DNA of 64,000 bases from Methanogenium organophilum (GTDB taxonomy: Archaea; Halobacteriota; Methanomicrobia; Methanomicrobiales; Methanomicrobiaceae): NCBI RefSeq assembly GCF_026684035.1, contig NZ_CP113361.1, positions 2,170,001 to 2,234,000 of the forward strand, given 5' to 3'. Shown here piece by piece: positions 37,263 to 46,083 of this stretch. A program made the translations under genes and the position numbers. The notes beneath the pieces are model-generated. The model did no database searches. It saw nothing but the letters and a program-made list of their open reading frames with translations, and was not told where the DNA came from. Positions within the stretch are counted from its first letter, which is position 1. Each line of letters opens with the position of its first letter.

Positions 37263-38072
37263 ATGACTATAGATATGGAGATAACTCCGCTCTCCCCGTA
37301 CTACGAGCGGGAGGGGGCTGTATTGTACTGCGCTGACTGCAGGGACCTTCTGCGGAGTATGCCTGCATCATCGGTGGATATGATCTTTGCCGACCCCCCA
37401 TACAACCTCTCCAACGGGGGATTTACCTGTCAGGGGGGCAGGCGTGTTTCAGTTGACAAGGGTGATTGGGATGCCTCCAGTGGGTTTGAAGATGATTTAT
37501 CCTTCTATAAAGAGTGGATTTCTGCGTGCCGGTATGTGCTGAAAGATGAAGGGACCCTGTGGGTGTCAGGGACCTATCATTCCATCTATGCATGTGGGTA
37601 CGCCCTGCAGAGGGCGGGATTTCATATCTTAAATGATATCTGCTGGTTCAAACCGAATGCGCCGCCGAACCTGTCGGGGCGGTATTTCACGGCAAGCCAT
37701 GAGACGATCATCTGGGCACGGAAATCCCCTGATGCCCGGCATACCTTCAACTACGAGGATATGAAGGGGGGGCGGTGGCATGAAGTAGACGCGCTCAAAA
37801 ATGACGGAAAACAGATGCGTTCTGTCTGGTCAGTGGCGGCACCGCGTAAGGTCGAGAAGGTACACGGGAAGCATCCGACACAGAAGCCGCTTTCCCTTTT
37901 GACCCGCATTATCCTTGCCGCAACAGCACCCGGTGATCTGGTGGTGGATCCCTTTACCGGCAGTTCTACAACAGGCATTGCCGCCGTCTCACACGGACGG
38001 CGGTTTATCGGGTCCGACGTCAGCCAAGACTATCTTGATATCTCTGTCCGGCGGTTTGAAGAGCTTCCGTGA
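37263..38072 (+). CDS. Orphan DNA adenine/cytosine-N4 methyltransferase
   Basis: 269 residues of the beta-class amino-methyltransferase order: catalytic ADPPYNLSNGG near residues 40-50, then the target-recognition middle, and the SAM-binding motif DPFTGSSTTGIAAVSHGRRFIG near the C-terminus. Only base-amino methylation (N6-adenine or N4-cytosine) is supported; the target cannot be read. No restriction endonuclease gene is adjacent, so it may act as a solitary epigenetic or replication-linked methylase. A TATA-like CTTTTATAGC about 25 nt upstream suggests a near-leaderless mRNA. Confidence 0.88.
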   Translation: MTIDMEITPLSPYYEREGAVLYCADCRDLLRSMPASSVDMIFADPPYNLSNGGFTCQGGRRVSVDKGDWDASSGFEDDLSFYKEWISACRYVLKDEGTLWVSGTYHSIYACGYALQRAGFHILNDICWFKPNAPPNLSGRYFTASHETIIWARKSPDARHTFNYEDMKGGRWHEVDALKNDGKQMRSVWSVAAPRKVEKVHGKHPTQKPLSLLTRIILAATAPGDLVVDPFTGSSTTGIAAVSHGRRFIGSDVSQDYLDISVRRFEELP

Positions 38073-38083
38073 CGAAAAAAGGA

Positions 38084-38386
38084 TTATTTTTGTTTTTCAA
38101 TCTCTTCTTCCACTTCTTCGTATCCCTCTTTGTAGAAGGACTCCTCATCGGGTGCCAGGTGGTGGAGCAGGCGAAGGAACTCACCGGCATGCACTTTCTC
38201 TTCGTCTGCAATGTCGCGGAGGACTTCCTGTGCGAGTTTGTTGTCAGTTGACTCTGCAAGCTGGACATAGAGCTGAATGGCCTCATACTCCGCAGAAACC
38301 ATGAAGCGGATTGCACGGATGAGTTCTTCGTCAGTCAGTTTCCTGTCAGCTTTCATTCCTGAGAATGGTGATCCAAATTCCGGCAT
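38084..38386 (-). CDS. Small ferritin-like (rubrerythrin-type) protein
   Basis: 100 residues with half of a ferritin four-helix bundle: FMVSAEYEAIQLYVQLAEST gives the first iron Glu, and ADEEKVHAGEFLRLLHHL the E-x-x-H. Only two long helices are encoded, so it must dimerise to make a full di-iron bundle, as in encapsulated-ferritin (EncFtn) proteins. The acidic C-terminus (EEVEEEIEKQK) could be a docking tail. No encapsulin shell gene is nearby in this window. Likely role: iron storage or peroxide detoxification. Confidence 0.75.
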   Translation of the reverse strand: MPEFGSPFSGMKADRKLTDEELIRAIRFMVSAEYEAIQLYVQLAESTDNKLAQEVLRDIADEEKVHAGEFLRLLHHLAPDEESFYKEGYEEVEEEIEKQK

Positions 38387-38511
38387 TTTTTCTCACGTCC
38401 TTGTATAGTTTCCAATACGTGTGCAGGCATTTAGTCTTTTTGAATGGAATGCCCGTAAGAGGTATATTCATGTATATATCCCGTTTAACCTGTGTATACG
38501 GAGTTTATGCG

Positions 38512-38946
38512 ATGAAGAAGCAGTCATGGAATGATATAGCAGGAGAGAGTGTTGCTGAAAAGATGCAGGCCCTTGGGGTAACTGTCGGCCAAAAGTCGGA
38601 TATCCGGAAACTGGGGGAAATCGCAGATGCCTGCGGGATCGAAGCGGTTGTATACTTTGAAAAGGATCTCGCAGAAACCTCAACGTATGAAGATGACCTG
38701 AAGAATTTTGCCGGCGCAGATGAGTTTTGCCGCCCGTTTGTTCTTGCAAATTCCTTTATTGCATTCGCGTCTGAAAATGATCCATCGTTTCCCTCCCGCC
38801 TGAAGGAATTTCCCATGATGATTCAGGTCATAGAGGTGGGCGAACGAACGGAAGGGTCCCACGTCATTCCATATATTAAGGGTTTAATGCCGTTTCTGGA
38901 TGATTTTGACGTTGATGCCGAACCGGAAGGGACATTTATTGAATAA
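38512..38946 (+). CDS. Hypothetical cytoplasmic protein
   Basis: 144 residues from ATG 38512 (KKQSWNDIAGESVAEKMQA), with GGAG nine bases upstream and a TATA-like TGTATATATCC around 38470. It is acidic and mixed alpha/beta; conserved-looking blocks are AVVYFEKDLAETSTYEDD and FIAFASENDPSFPSRLKEFP. No family recognised. The frame is open much further upstream but that part overlaps the ferritin gene promoter and is hydrophobic noise. Confidence 0.6.
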   Translation: MKKQSWNDIAGESVAEKMQALGVTVGQKSDIRKLGEIADACGIEAVVYFEKDLAETSTYEDDLKNFAGADEFCRPFVLANSFIAFASENDPSFPSRLKEFPMMIQVIEVGERTEGSHVIPYIKGLMPFLDDFDVDAEPEGTFIE

Positions 38947-39016
38947 CTGTTCCCTTCCAATGGTTTTGGGAATTTTTTTATTGGGGAGCATGCAGTAATA
39001 ATGAATCGGGATTTCG

Positions 39017-40441
39017 ATGAAAGAGGACGCGATGTGTGCAGATGACGTTTCAGATCATACAATCCGGGTAGTTAATCCGGCAACAGGAAGCCTTGTCGGG
39101 GAGGTGCCTGCGGGCGGAAAGGCAGCAGTGGCTGCTGCCGTTGACAGAGCTGAGGCGGCACAGGCCGACTGGGCGAAGCGTGACCCGCGTGAGCGGGGAA
39201 AGGTTCTCGGTGTCGGGGCCCGTGCCATCCGTGCGCAGACTGACACACTTGCCGCCCTTTTGACCGCTGAACAGGGTAAACCGTTGCATGAGGCACGTAA
39301 CGAGATACAGGGGTGTGCAAATGTCCTTGAGTATTACCATTCAGTATCCGGATCGCTCAGGGGTGAGTGTCTGCCGCTCTCGTCGTATGGTCTTGCCTGT
39401 GTCCTTAAAGAACCGGTTGGTGTCTGCGGCGCGATCATCCCCTGGAATATGCCGGTCTTAATCTTTGCATGGAAGATTGGGCCTGCACTAGTCGCGGGGA
39501 ACGCCATTGTTGTGAAACCGGCGAGTTCAACCCCGCTCACCACCCTCAGAATTGCAGATATTCTGGAGACCGCAGGTCTCCCTGCCGGTGTGCTGCAGGT
39601 TGTGACCGGCACCGGAGACACAGCTGGGGTAGCTCTTGCGGCCACTCCTGCCCTGGGCCACCTCTCGTTTACCGGCGACACGAAGACCGGGGCCGGGGTG
39701 TCGCGTGCTGCAGGCAGAAACGGTGTGCCGGTCACGCTGGAGTTGGGTGGCAGTGACGCGATGATCGTCTGCCGGGATGCTGATATACCGGCGGCAGCCG
39801 CTGGTGCTGTTTCCGGCCGGTTTTATAACTGTGGCCAGACCTGCACCGCAGTCAAACGGGTGGTCGTTGATACGTCCATCAAAGAGGCATTTATTCGTGC
39901 ACTCTGTGAAAAGGTAGGAGGTATTGTGGTGGGTGATGGCAGCAGGAACGGTGTAGGCATGGGCCCGATGAACAATGCAGCGGCACGTGATACAATATGC
40001 AGAATGATGGATGACGGCGTTTCATGTGGTGAGGGTACCCTCCTCTGCGGCGGTGGTATCCCGGACGGGGAGGAGTACAAAAACGGTCTCTTCTACGAAC
40101 CGACTATCGTAGCAGATCTCCCAAATGACTCAGCGTTACTAAATACTGAAGTATTTGGGCCGGTACTACCGGTCATTGCAGCAGATGGTCTTGATGCTGC
40201 GATAGAGATCGCAAACAGCATTCGCTATGGTCTGGGTGCATCGGTCTGGACCAGGGATATCAAAACTGCGATGACCGCCTCATCACAGCTGGATGCAGGC
40301 ATTGTCTGGGTGAACCAGCACCTGAGAATCCCTCCGGATGTGCCGTTCGGGGGCATGAAGGCGAGCGGAATTGGCAGGGAGAACGGTTCCGGCGCTTTTG
40401 AACCGTATCTGCGGTCAAAGACGGTGTTGGTCAAGCCATAG
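39017..40441 (+). CDS. Aldehyde dehydrogenase family protein
   Basis: 474 residues. NAD(P)-binding region: GAIIPWNMPVLIFAWKIGPA, VVKPASSTPLTTL, LSFTGDTKTG. Catalytic Glu in VTLELGGSDAM and the nucleophile in FYNCGQTCTAVKR (the Cys before TAV). PFGGMKASGIGREN near the C-terminus. This is the family for lactaldehyde or succinate-semialdehyde oxidation; in methanogens one such enzyme serves F420 side-chain (lactate) supply, but the substrate here is not fixed by sequence. Confidence 0.88.
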   Translation: MKEDAMCADDVSDHTIRVVNPATGSLVGEVPAGGKAAVAAAVDRAEAAQADWAKRDPRERGKVLGVGARAIRAQTDTLAALLTAEQGKPLHEARNEIQGCANVLEYYHSVSGSLRGECLPLSSYGLACVLKEPVGVCGAIIPWNMPVLIFAWKIGPALVAGNAIVVKPASSTPLTTLRIADILETAGLPAGVLQVVTGTGDTAGVALAATPALGHLSFTGDTKTGAGVSRAAGRNGVPVTLELGGSDAMIVCRDADIPAAAAGAVSGRFYNCGQTCTAVKRVVVDTSIKEAFIRALCEKVGGIVVGDGSRNGVGMGPMNNAAARDTICRMMDDGVSCGEGTLLCGGGIPDGEEYKNGLFYEPTIVADLPNDSALLNTEVFGPVLPVIAADGLDAAIEIANSIRYGLGASVWTRDIKTAMTASSQLDAGIVWVNQHLRIPPDVPFGGMKASGIGRENGSGAFEPYLRSKTVLVKP

Positions 40442-40514
40442 GATGCACAGCAGGCAATTTTTGGTGAGATGGAGTGAATCAGATGTACGGATGCAAACCG
40501 GAGGTAACAGGGGA

Positions 40515-41279
40515 ATGAAGATTATTTCGTGGAATGTAAACGGTATTCGGGCGGTAGCGAGGAAAGGCAATCTGCAGGAAATATTTGAAAATGAACGGCC
40601 TGATGTGCTCTGTCTGCAGGAAACAAAGGCACATCCCGATCAGCTGACCGCCGGAATGCGTCATCCGGAGGGATATTTTTCGTATTTCTCCTGGGCAGAG
40701 AAGAGGGGATACAGCGGTGTCGCAACCTTCTCCCTGCATGAGGTGACATCTTTCAGGACAGACTTTTCTGAATCCCGCTTTGGGAATGAGGGACGGATTC
40801 TTATTACCGAACATCCGGATTTTCTGCTCTACAATATCTATTTCCCGAACGGTAAAGCATCCAAAGAGCGCCTGCAATACAAGATGGATTTCTATCAGAT
40901 CTGTCTGGCGGATGCCGTGGCACAGGTAGAGAACGGTAGAAATGTCATCATCTGTGGGGATGTGAATACAGCCCATACTGAGCTTGACCTTGCGCGCCCA
41001 AAGGAGAATGCAAAGGTATCGGGTTTCCTCCCTGAGGAACGAGCATGGATTGACCGTCTTGTAGACGCCGGGTTCACAGACGCCTTCCGCCTGTTTGAAT
41101 CGGATGGCGGGCATTATTCATGGTGGGATCTGAAATCACGTGCACGGGAGCGCAATGTCGGATGGCGGATTGACTATTTTTTTGTCAACGAGGCACTGGT
41201 GGACCGGATTGAATCGGCAACGCTTCTCACAGATGTCTATGGTTCTGACCATTGTCCTGTCTGTCTGGAATTGTTGTGA
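40515..41279 (+). CDS. xthA: Exodeoxyribonuclease III (AP endonuclease)
   Basis: 254 residues of the EEP nuclease fold: MKIISWNVNGIRA, VLCLQETKAHPDQ with the metal Glu, GYSGVATFS, IYFPNGKASKERLQYKMDF, CGDVNTAH with the Asp and Asn, and C-terminal WRIDYFFV and GSDHCPV with the catalytic Asp-His. It cuts DNA at abasic sites. ATG 40515 follows AGGGG and matches the conserved start; the longer frame overlaps the preceding gene. Confidence 0.93.
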   Translation: MKIISWNVNGIRAVARKGNLQEIFENERPDVLCLQETKAHPDQLTAGMRHPEGYFSYFSWAEKRGYSGVATFSLHEVTSFRTDFSESRFGNEGRILITEHPDFLLYNIYFPNGKASKERLQYKMDFYQICLADAVAQVENGRNVIICGDVNTAHTELDLARPKENAKVSGFLPEERAWIDRLVDAGFTDAFRLFESDGGHYSWWDLKSRARERNVGWRIDYFFVNEALVDRIESATLLTDVYGSDHCPVCLELL

Positions 41280-41293
41280 ATTTGGCTGTCAAG

Positions 41294-41550
41294 TTTTTCT
41301 TAATTCTGTAAATGTACCTGTTTTAGCGCTCGCAGAAAAATCGTTGTGTAACCCGTACACCAGCTATCCCCTGAACTGCCTCCCCCCGGAGGGGGAGGAG
41401 GAGCACGGCCGTGACCGTACGGGTATGAGGGGGTTCCTGTTCCTTGGGATGATTTGTCCGGTTTTCCCAGAGTCAGGGGGTTTCACCCACTGATAGTCCC
41501 CTAAGGGATGCCGCATTGTACGGGAAGTGACGTGGAATTTTGCCGTCATT
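41294..41550 (+). repeat. Tandem intergenic repeat, unit 1 (contains type 2 element)
   Basis: Begins CTTAATTCTGTAAATGTACC, then CCCGTACAC, ATCCCCTGAACTGCCTCC at about 41365, a C/G hairpin with GGAGGAGGAGCACGGCCG, GATTTGTCCGGTTTTCCC, GTCAGGGGGTTTCACCC and ends near TTGTACGGGAAGTGA. The same series returns 257 nt later. No coding potential. Confidence 0.75.
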
Positions 41551-41811
41551 TCTCTTAATACTGTGAATGTACCTGTTTTTAATGCTCCACTGAAAAATCA
41601 TTGTGCAATCCGTACACCGCTTATCCCCTGAACTGCCTCCCCCTGAGGGGGGAGGAGGAGCACGGCCGCGGCCGTGCGGGCGAGGAGGTTTTCTGTTCTT
41701 TAGGATGATTTGTCCGGTTTCTCCTGAGTCAGGGGGTTTCACCCCCGACAGCCCCCACATAGGGATGTGAGTTGTACGGGAAGTGAATAGGAATTGAAAT
41801 TGTAACTGGAT
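41551..41811 (+). repeat. Tandem intergenic repeat, unit 2
   Basis: The same blocks in the same order: CTTAATACTGTGAATGTACC, CCGTACACCGC, ATCCCCTGAACTGCCTCC (about 41622), GGAGGAGGAGCACGGCCG, GATTTGTCCGGTTTCTCC, GTCAGGGGGTTTCACCCC, TTGTACGGGAAGTGA. Differences from unit 1 are mostly point changes, with paired changes in the central hairpin. Confidence 0.75.
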
Positions 41812-41997
41812 ATCAGGTTTATTATATTGAGAATGACTTCGTTTTGTTCTCATAGGAATCTCATGTTCAACCCATACACTCTTTATCCCCTGGACTGCCT
41901 CCCCCTGAGGGGGGGAGGGAAAAGTCCCCTCCCCTGACCCATCCCCTGCTATGTGATGGGTCGCAGGGGAATGGGCAAGCATTCCCCCTTGCTCCAT
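41812..41997 (+). repeat. Tandem repeat unit 3, switching to type 1 element
   Basis: Starts like units 1 and 2 but more diverged (ATATTGAGAATGACTTCG), keeps ATCCCCTGGACTGCCTCC near 41884, then changes into a type 1 three-hairpin element: GGGAGG..CCTCCC, GACCCATCCCC...GTGATGG, GTCGCA, GGGGAATG-GGCAAG-CATTCCCC, TTGCTCC. This hybrid joins the two repeat types. The rest of the gap to 42127 has no gene. Confidence 0.7.
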
Positions 41998-42127
41998 TTG
42001 TAGTATTGAAAACGAAAAAATACTGTGGAATTTAGCGTTCAGAAATTTGGAGAAGGGTCCTCTGGATATTTACAAATATGGTGCATGAAAATATCCCATT
42101 CCGGGAAAAATAGGTAAAAATATTTGA

Positions 42128-43051
42128 TTATTCCTGTGTTCCGGTATAGATTACCATTGCGTCCTCCACAGAGGCGCCGTCAATGGTGAGTGCGGAGATT
42201 GCATTGCACATCCGGACAGCCTCATCGAGGGGTTTCTGATGGATATTGCGTCCGGTTGCATTGCCCGAACATCCGCCGACGGTGAGCTGCTCTGAGAGCT
42301 GTTTGAGGAACGCTTCTGCTGAGACACTGGAGCCCCCTGCACAGACGACCTTTGTCCTGCCGGCAGCCATTGTTGCCTCCTTGAGCATCGCAGCTGTAGA
42401 TTCCCCATCCTTTTTCGGTGCATTGACCTTCACAAAGTCACTGCCAAGTGTTGCGGCAACACCGGTTGCTCCTGCAATGAGGTGCGGGTCTTTTTCGTCA
42501 CCGACAGCAGCGCCCCGCGGATAGATCCAGAGAACGGTTAAGAGGCCGTGTGCGTGTGCTTCCCCAATGAGCAGGGCTGCCTCACGCAGCATCTGTGCCT
42601 CATTCTCACTGCCCAGGTAGATCGTGTAGCCAATACCGGTGATATCAAGGCCGGTGCGGTCACGCAGATCGACGACTTGCTGCATGGCGAAGAGCTGCGG
42701 ACTCAGGGGATCCTTCTGGGCTGTTTTGACAAGATGCGTCTTCGAGTTCATCTTGACAAGATACGGTATGTCCGGATAATCCATCCCGTATTGGGTAATC
42801 AGACCCAGTTGGGTTGCAAAGACACCGATTCTGCCTTCATCTGCAATCCTGAAGAGGTGCTCCGGGTCAGCGTCATCGGTAGCAATACCTTCGCCATAAA
42901 AATCATCGTTCAGGTGCTCCATCTTCTGGTCACCGGCAAAGAGCATCAGATTGCCCGAATACTGGGTGACCAGAAGGTAGTTGTCAATATAGGTGGCTTT
43001 TGCCGACTCCGGCACATCAAGCGGAACCCGTACAGAAATCTCGTCCGTCAT
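42128..43051 (-). CDS. Class I fructose-bisphosphate aldolase (DhnA/FbaB type)
   Basis: 307 residues of a TIM barrel: NLMLFAGDQKMEHLNDDFYG (phosphate and Asp region), IPYLVKMNSKTHL, VLWIYPRGAAVGDEKDPHLI, and DFVKVNAPKK, whose lysine is the expected Schiff-base residue, then VCAGGSSVSAE and GGCSGNATGRNIHQKP with phosphate-binding glycines. The close relative ADH synthase (MJ0400-type, aromatic amino acid route) is usually shorter; the long form and tail favour the gluconeogenic aldolase. Confidence 0.8.
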   Translation of the reverse strand: MTDEISVRVPLDVPESAKATYIDNYLLVTQYSGNLMLFAGDQKMEHLNDDFYGEGIATDDADPEHLFRIADEGRIGVFATQLGLITQYGMDYPDIPYLVKMNSKTHLVKTAQKDPLSPQLFAMQQVVDLRDRTGLDITGIGYTIYLGSENEAQMLREAALLIGEAHAHGLLTVLWIYPRGAAVGDEKDPHLIAGATGVAATLGSDFVKVNAPKKDGESTAAMLKEATMAAGRTKVVCAGGSSVSAEAFLKQLSEQLTVGGCSGNATGRNIHQKPLDEAVRMCNAISALTIDGASVEDAMVIYTGTQE

Positions 43052-43134
43052 ACCTCATCCTATCATTTGGGAGATACTTATTATTTGCCAGATGTACCGG
43101 GGATCTGATGCCCGGAAGTGGTGTTCTACAGGGA

Positions 43135-45972
43135 TTATGTACGGGTTTTTGGGATCGGTTTTCCGCTTTTTGTTTTCCACACGGCTGTTGCCGCAGGTGA
43201 TGCCGCACGTATTCTGCGGGCGGTGTTATAGACACTGGGTGTTTTTTGTGGATCTGTTGCATCCAGCAGACGCAGCAGGATATTAATCAGTGGTGCCTGA
43301 TGCTCCTCTTTCATGCGGTCAAGATTGCCAAAGACGGAGAGCATATTGACAGTGCTGTATTCATTCACCGGTGCAAGGGTGAGAAGAATCTCTTCGGTAA
43401 GCGCTCTCCCCTCCGGCGTCTCCAGTGAGATCTTTTTGTTTTGGGCAAATCTGCCAAAAAGTGCCCGCTGGTCATTGGCCATCTCCAGGCTGAAAGCGTC
43501 AGATGCTGCTGCCTCACGAATGAGCCCGATATCTGCTGCAGATGCGATGCCTGCAAGGGAACTCAGGTATGTCTCCCAGGCGACCGGATTGTTCCGTGAT
43601 TTTTCGTAGAAATCATGAATGACAGATATACGCTCAGGACTGCTGCAGTTCACAATGTGCGCAAATGCACTCACCCTGTCCGTTGCGGTTGCCCCATTCC
43701 GGTACTGGCGAATGAGTATGTCATGTACGTCTGGTGTGTCCAATGCCGCGAGGAAGGAGAGCGCGGTGTTTTTTACCTGGCGCCGCTTTAGACGGGCCAC
43801 ATCACCTGCAATATCTTCGGGAGAGGGAACATCCGTTGCATATGTGGCGTAGACATGGGAGATGAGGGAAAAATGGCGTTCTGCCGTGGCCTGTATCAGT
43901 CGTCTGCGGGCGTGGTACAGGTCAGTGTAGTGGTGCGCATAGTGTTCGTCTCCTACCGAGTCGAAGATGGTTAAAAAGAGCCCGCCTGCCTCTAAAAGGA
44001 GTGCTTCATCAGAGAAGATATCTGCAATAAGATCGGTGAGAGTGCTCTTGACCGCCGCTTCGGGTTCCTGCATCAGGCGGATGATCTCTGTTTCACAGAG
44101 TCGCGTGAATGCCAGAAACCGGCTGGTGATGTCGTCATCCATTTTAGCCTGGAGAGAGAGTGCTTTCATTCCGGGGTCGTACTCCAGCCTGCCGTAGAAG
44201 GATGCCCCGCGGTTTAGAGAAATAAAGGCCGGGCTCCTGGTTTGTGGAATGACTAATGTGTAATCCGGTGTATCCATCCGGAAACATCCGGAAGCGGTCT
44301 TCTCTCCGGAATGGTTGAATACTGCATACGTGATAGGCATTTCCCATTCCTTTTTGTCGGGGCGCTGTTTTTGGCTGAATGTGAGTGCCAGTTCCTGTCT
44401 CTCTGCATCATACCGATCGGTTGCTGTGACGACCGGGAAGCCGGTCTGGGTCAGCCATTGCTCCGAAAATCTGGTGAAATTCTGGCCGGTTGTCTCCTCG
44501 ATTGCATGTATCCAGTCGTCGCGGGATGCATTTGCATGTTGATAGCGCTTATGATAGCAGTCGAGTGCTTTGGCAAATGCCTCTCTTCCGGTCAGTGTTT
44601 CAATCATGCGCACAAATTCCGGGGCCTTAACATAGGTGACACCGGTAATCAGTTCATTCGGGTCATTGAACCCCTCTGGTTCAATGGGCATCGAACCTGC
44701 CCCGCTATCATAGAAGAGTGTGCCGCCTGAAGGTGTTAGAAGGGTAAGGACGGTTTCGAGGCGGGTATAATCCTCACCGAAATGGAAGATGTGGTATGCA
44801 TTTTCGATATGAACTGTCACCGCCTCATTCAGCCAGATCTCAAAGGGGCTCTTCCCGGTCACCTCAGATCCGTTCAGGTTATGATAGAATTCATGCACTT
44901 TCACCCGCATGAGGTATTCAAATGCGGCATCTGTTGCATCCGGAAACGGAAGAAGCCGGTTCGTGGTGATAGTAGTATTGCCCACATTCTCCATGCCGCC
45001 AAAATCAGAGTTCTGCATCCCGATTTCACGGTAGACAGTACCGGTATACCGGTATCCCGGTGAAATTGTTTCGTTCAGCTCTGAGATGAGTGATCGGATG
45101 ACCCGGACTTCCTCTTCCGGTGATCCCGCCTGTATGAGGCGGTTTCGTTCTCCTGACAAACGGTAGATCTCCTTACGTGTTTCGGGGGATGTATAGCATT
45201 CCGAACCGGTGAAGAGATAGATCCAGAGAATACTGTCTGCAAGAATGTCAAGTGATTTCTCTGCGAGTGCGGGGTCTGTTCCGGGCGGCCCCAGGAGTTC
45301 GAGGGTGAAGGTAGTGCTGTCCGGGTACTCAAACGGCCGTGTGAATGTCGCATAGGTGCCAACACCAAGGAAGAAGAGATACGGTGCCATTGGTGTGACG
45401 CTGTTATCATAGGTGATGCTGTCACGGTCGTCTGTAACCGGATGTCGGGGGGTGATGATGTCACCATTGGTGATGAGGTTTGTATAGCGGTTGTCAGCGA
45501 TGATTGTTGTGGTGTATGTACATTTCGCTGTCATGTCATCGATGCAGGGAACGAGGCGCTGGAATCCCCATTGCTGGCACTGCGTTATCTGCTGGGGCGG
45601 GGCACCGTCCGGGGTGACATCATAATACAGGCCCTCCAGCACGTTCGATGTCGGGCGGCAGATCGTATCGGTGTGGATCTCAAATTCCTCGTTTGGCAGG
45701 ATGGGCTCTGCGAAGTGTATATTGAGCAGGCTGTTTTTTGTATCATAGGTGTATGTCGTTTCATGCACCGGACAGGAGACATTCTGTATCTCCAGATTCT
45801 TTGCATTGAGGAAAAGCGTTTCAATCGGGGTGTCATAAGCCCTGAGTAACATCTCTGAATGCACCACGGTGTGGGTATCATAGATATCAAATATCAGGTC
45901 CATATGACAGACCCTGGCAGGAATTGTACCGAAATCTGAGGGATAATAGGTGAAGAGGCGCTCTTCGGTCAT
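43135..45972 (-). CDS. M1 family zinc aminopeptidase
   Basis: 945 residues. N-terminal beta saddle (MDLIFDIYDTHTVVHSEMLL), catalytic thermolysin-like domain with DFGGMENVGN near residue 324 (the exopeptidase G-x-M-E-N), zinc motif KVHEFYHNLNG near 357-361 and third ligand in WLNEAVTVHIE, then a helical C-terminal domain of about 330 residues. PepN-like order and length. It degrades peptides from the N-terminus, complementing the M42 peptidase. It sits upstream of the aldolase on the same strand with an 83-nt gap. Confidence 0.93.
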   Translation of the reverse strand: MTEERLFTYYPSDFGTIPARVCHMDLIFDIYDTHTVVHSEMLLRAYDTPIETLFLNAKNLEIQNVSCPVHETTYTYDTKNSLLNIHFAEPILPNEEFEIHTDTICRPTSNVLEGLYYDVTPDGAPPQQITQCQQWGFQRLVPCIDDMTAKCTYTTTIIADNRYTNLITNGDIITPRHPVTDDRDSITYDNSVTPMAPYLFFLGVGTYATFTRPFEYPDSTTFTLELLGPPGTDPALAEKSLDILADSILWIYLFTGSECYTSPETRKEIYRLSGERNRLIQAGSPEEEVRVIRSLISELNETISPGYRYTGTVYREIGMQNSDFGGMENVGNTTITTNRLLPFPDATDAAFEYLMRVKVHEFYHNLNGSEVTGKSPFEIWLNEAVTVHIENAYHIFHFGEDYTRLETVLTLLTPSGGTLFYDSGAGSMPIEPEGFNDPNELITGVTYVKAPEFVRMIETLTGREAFAKALDCYHKRYQHANASRDDWIHAIEETTGQNFTRFSEQWLTQTGFPVVTATDRYDAERQELALTFSQKQRPDKKEWEMPITYAVFNHSGEKTASGCFRMDTPDYTLVIPQTRSPAFISLNRGASFYGRLEYDPGMKALSLQAKMDDDITSRFLAFTRLCETEIIRLMQEPEAAVKSTLTDLIADIFSDEALLLEAGGLFLTIFDSVGDEHYAHHYTDLYHARRRLIQATAERHFSLISHVYATYATDVPSPEDIAGDVARLKRRQVKNTALSFLAALDTPDVHDILIRQYRNGATATDRVSAFAHIVNCSSPERISVIHDFYEKSRNNPVAWETYLSSLAGIASAADIGLIREAAASDAFSLEMANDQRALFGRFAQNKKISLETPEGRALTEEILLTLAPVNEYSTVNMLSVFGNLDRMKEEHQAPLINILLRLLDATDPQKTPSVYNTARRIRAASPAATAVWKTKSGKPIPKTRT

Positions 45973-46083
45973 GGGTTCAGATATGCAGAGATACTACAAA
46001 AAAGATGCGAGTTTCCGGGTGTCAGATACTATAAATAATAAGGATAACGTATTTTTGTTTGTTCCGTAAGGAGGTGTGGATAT

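Noticed and set aside
41294..41997. CRISPR array
   Set aside because: Units are about 257-262 nt, only three, with no short constant repeat and variable spacer pattern, and no cas genes.
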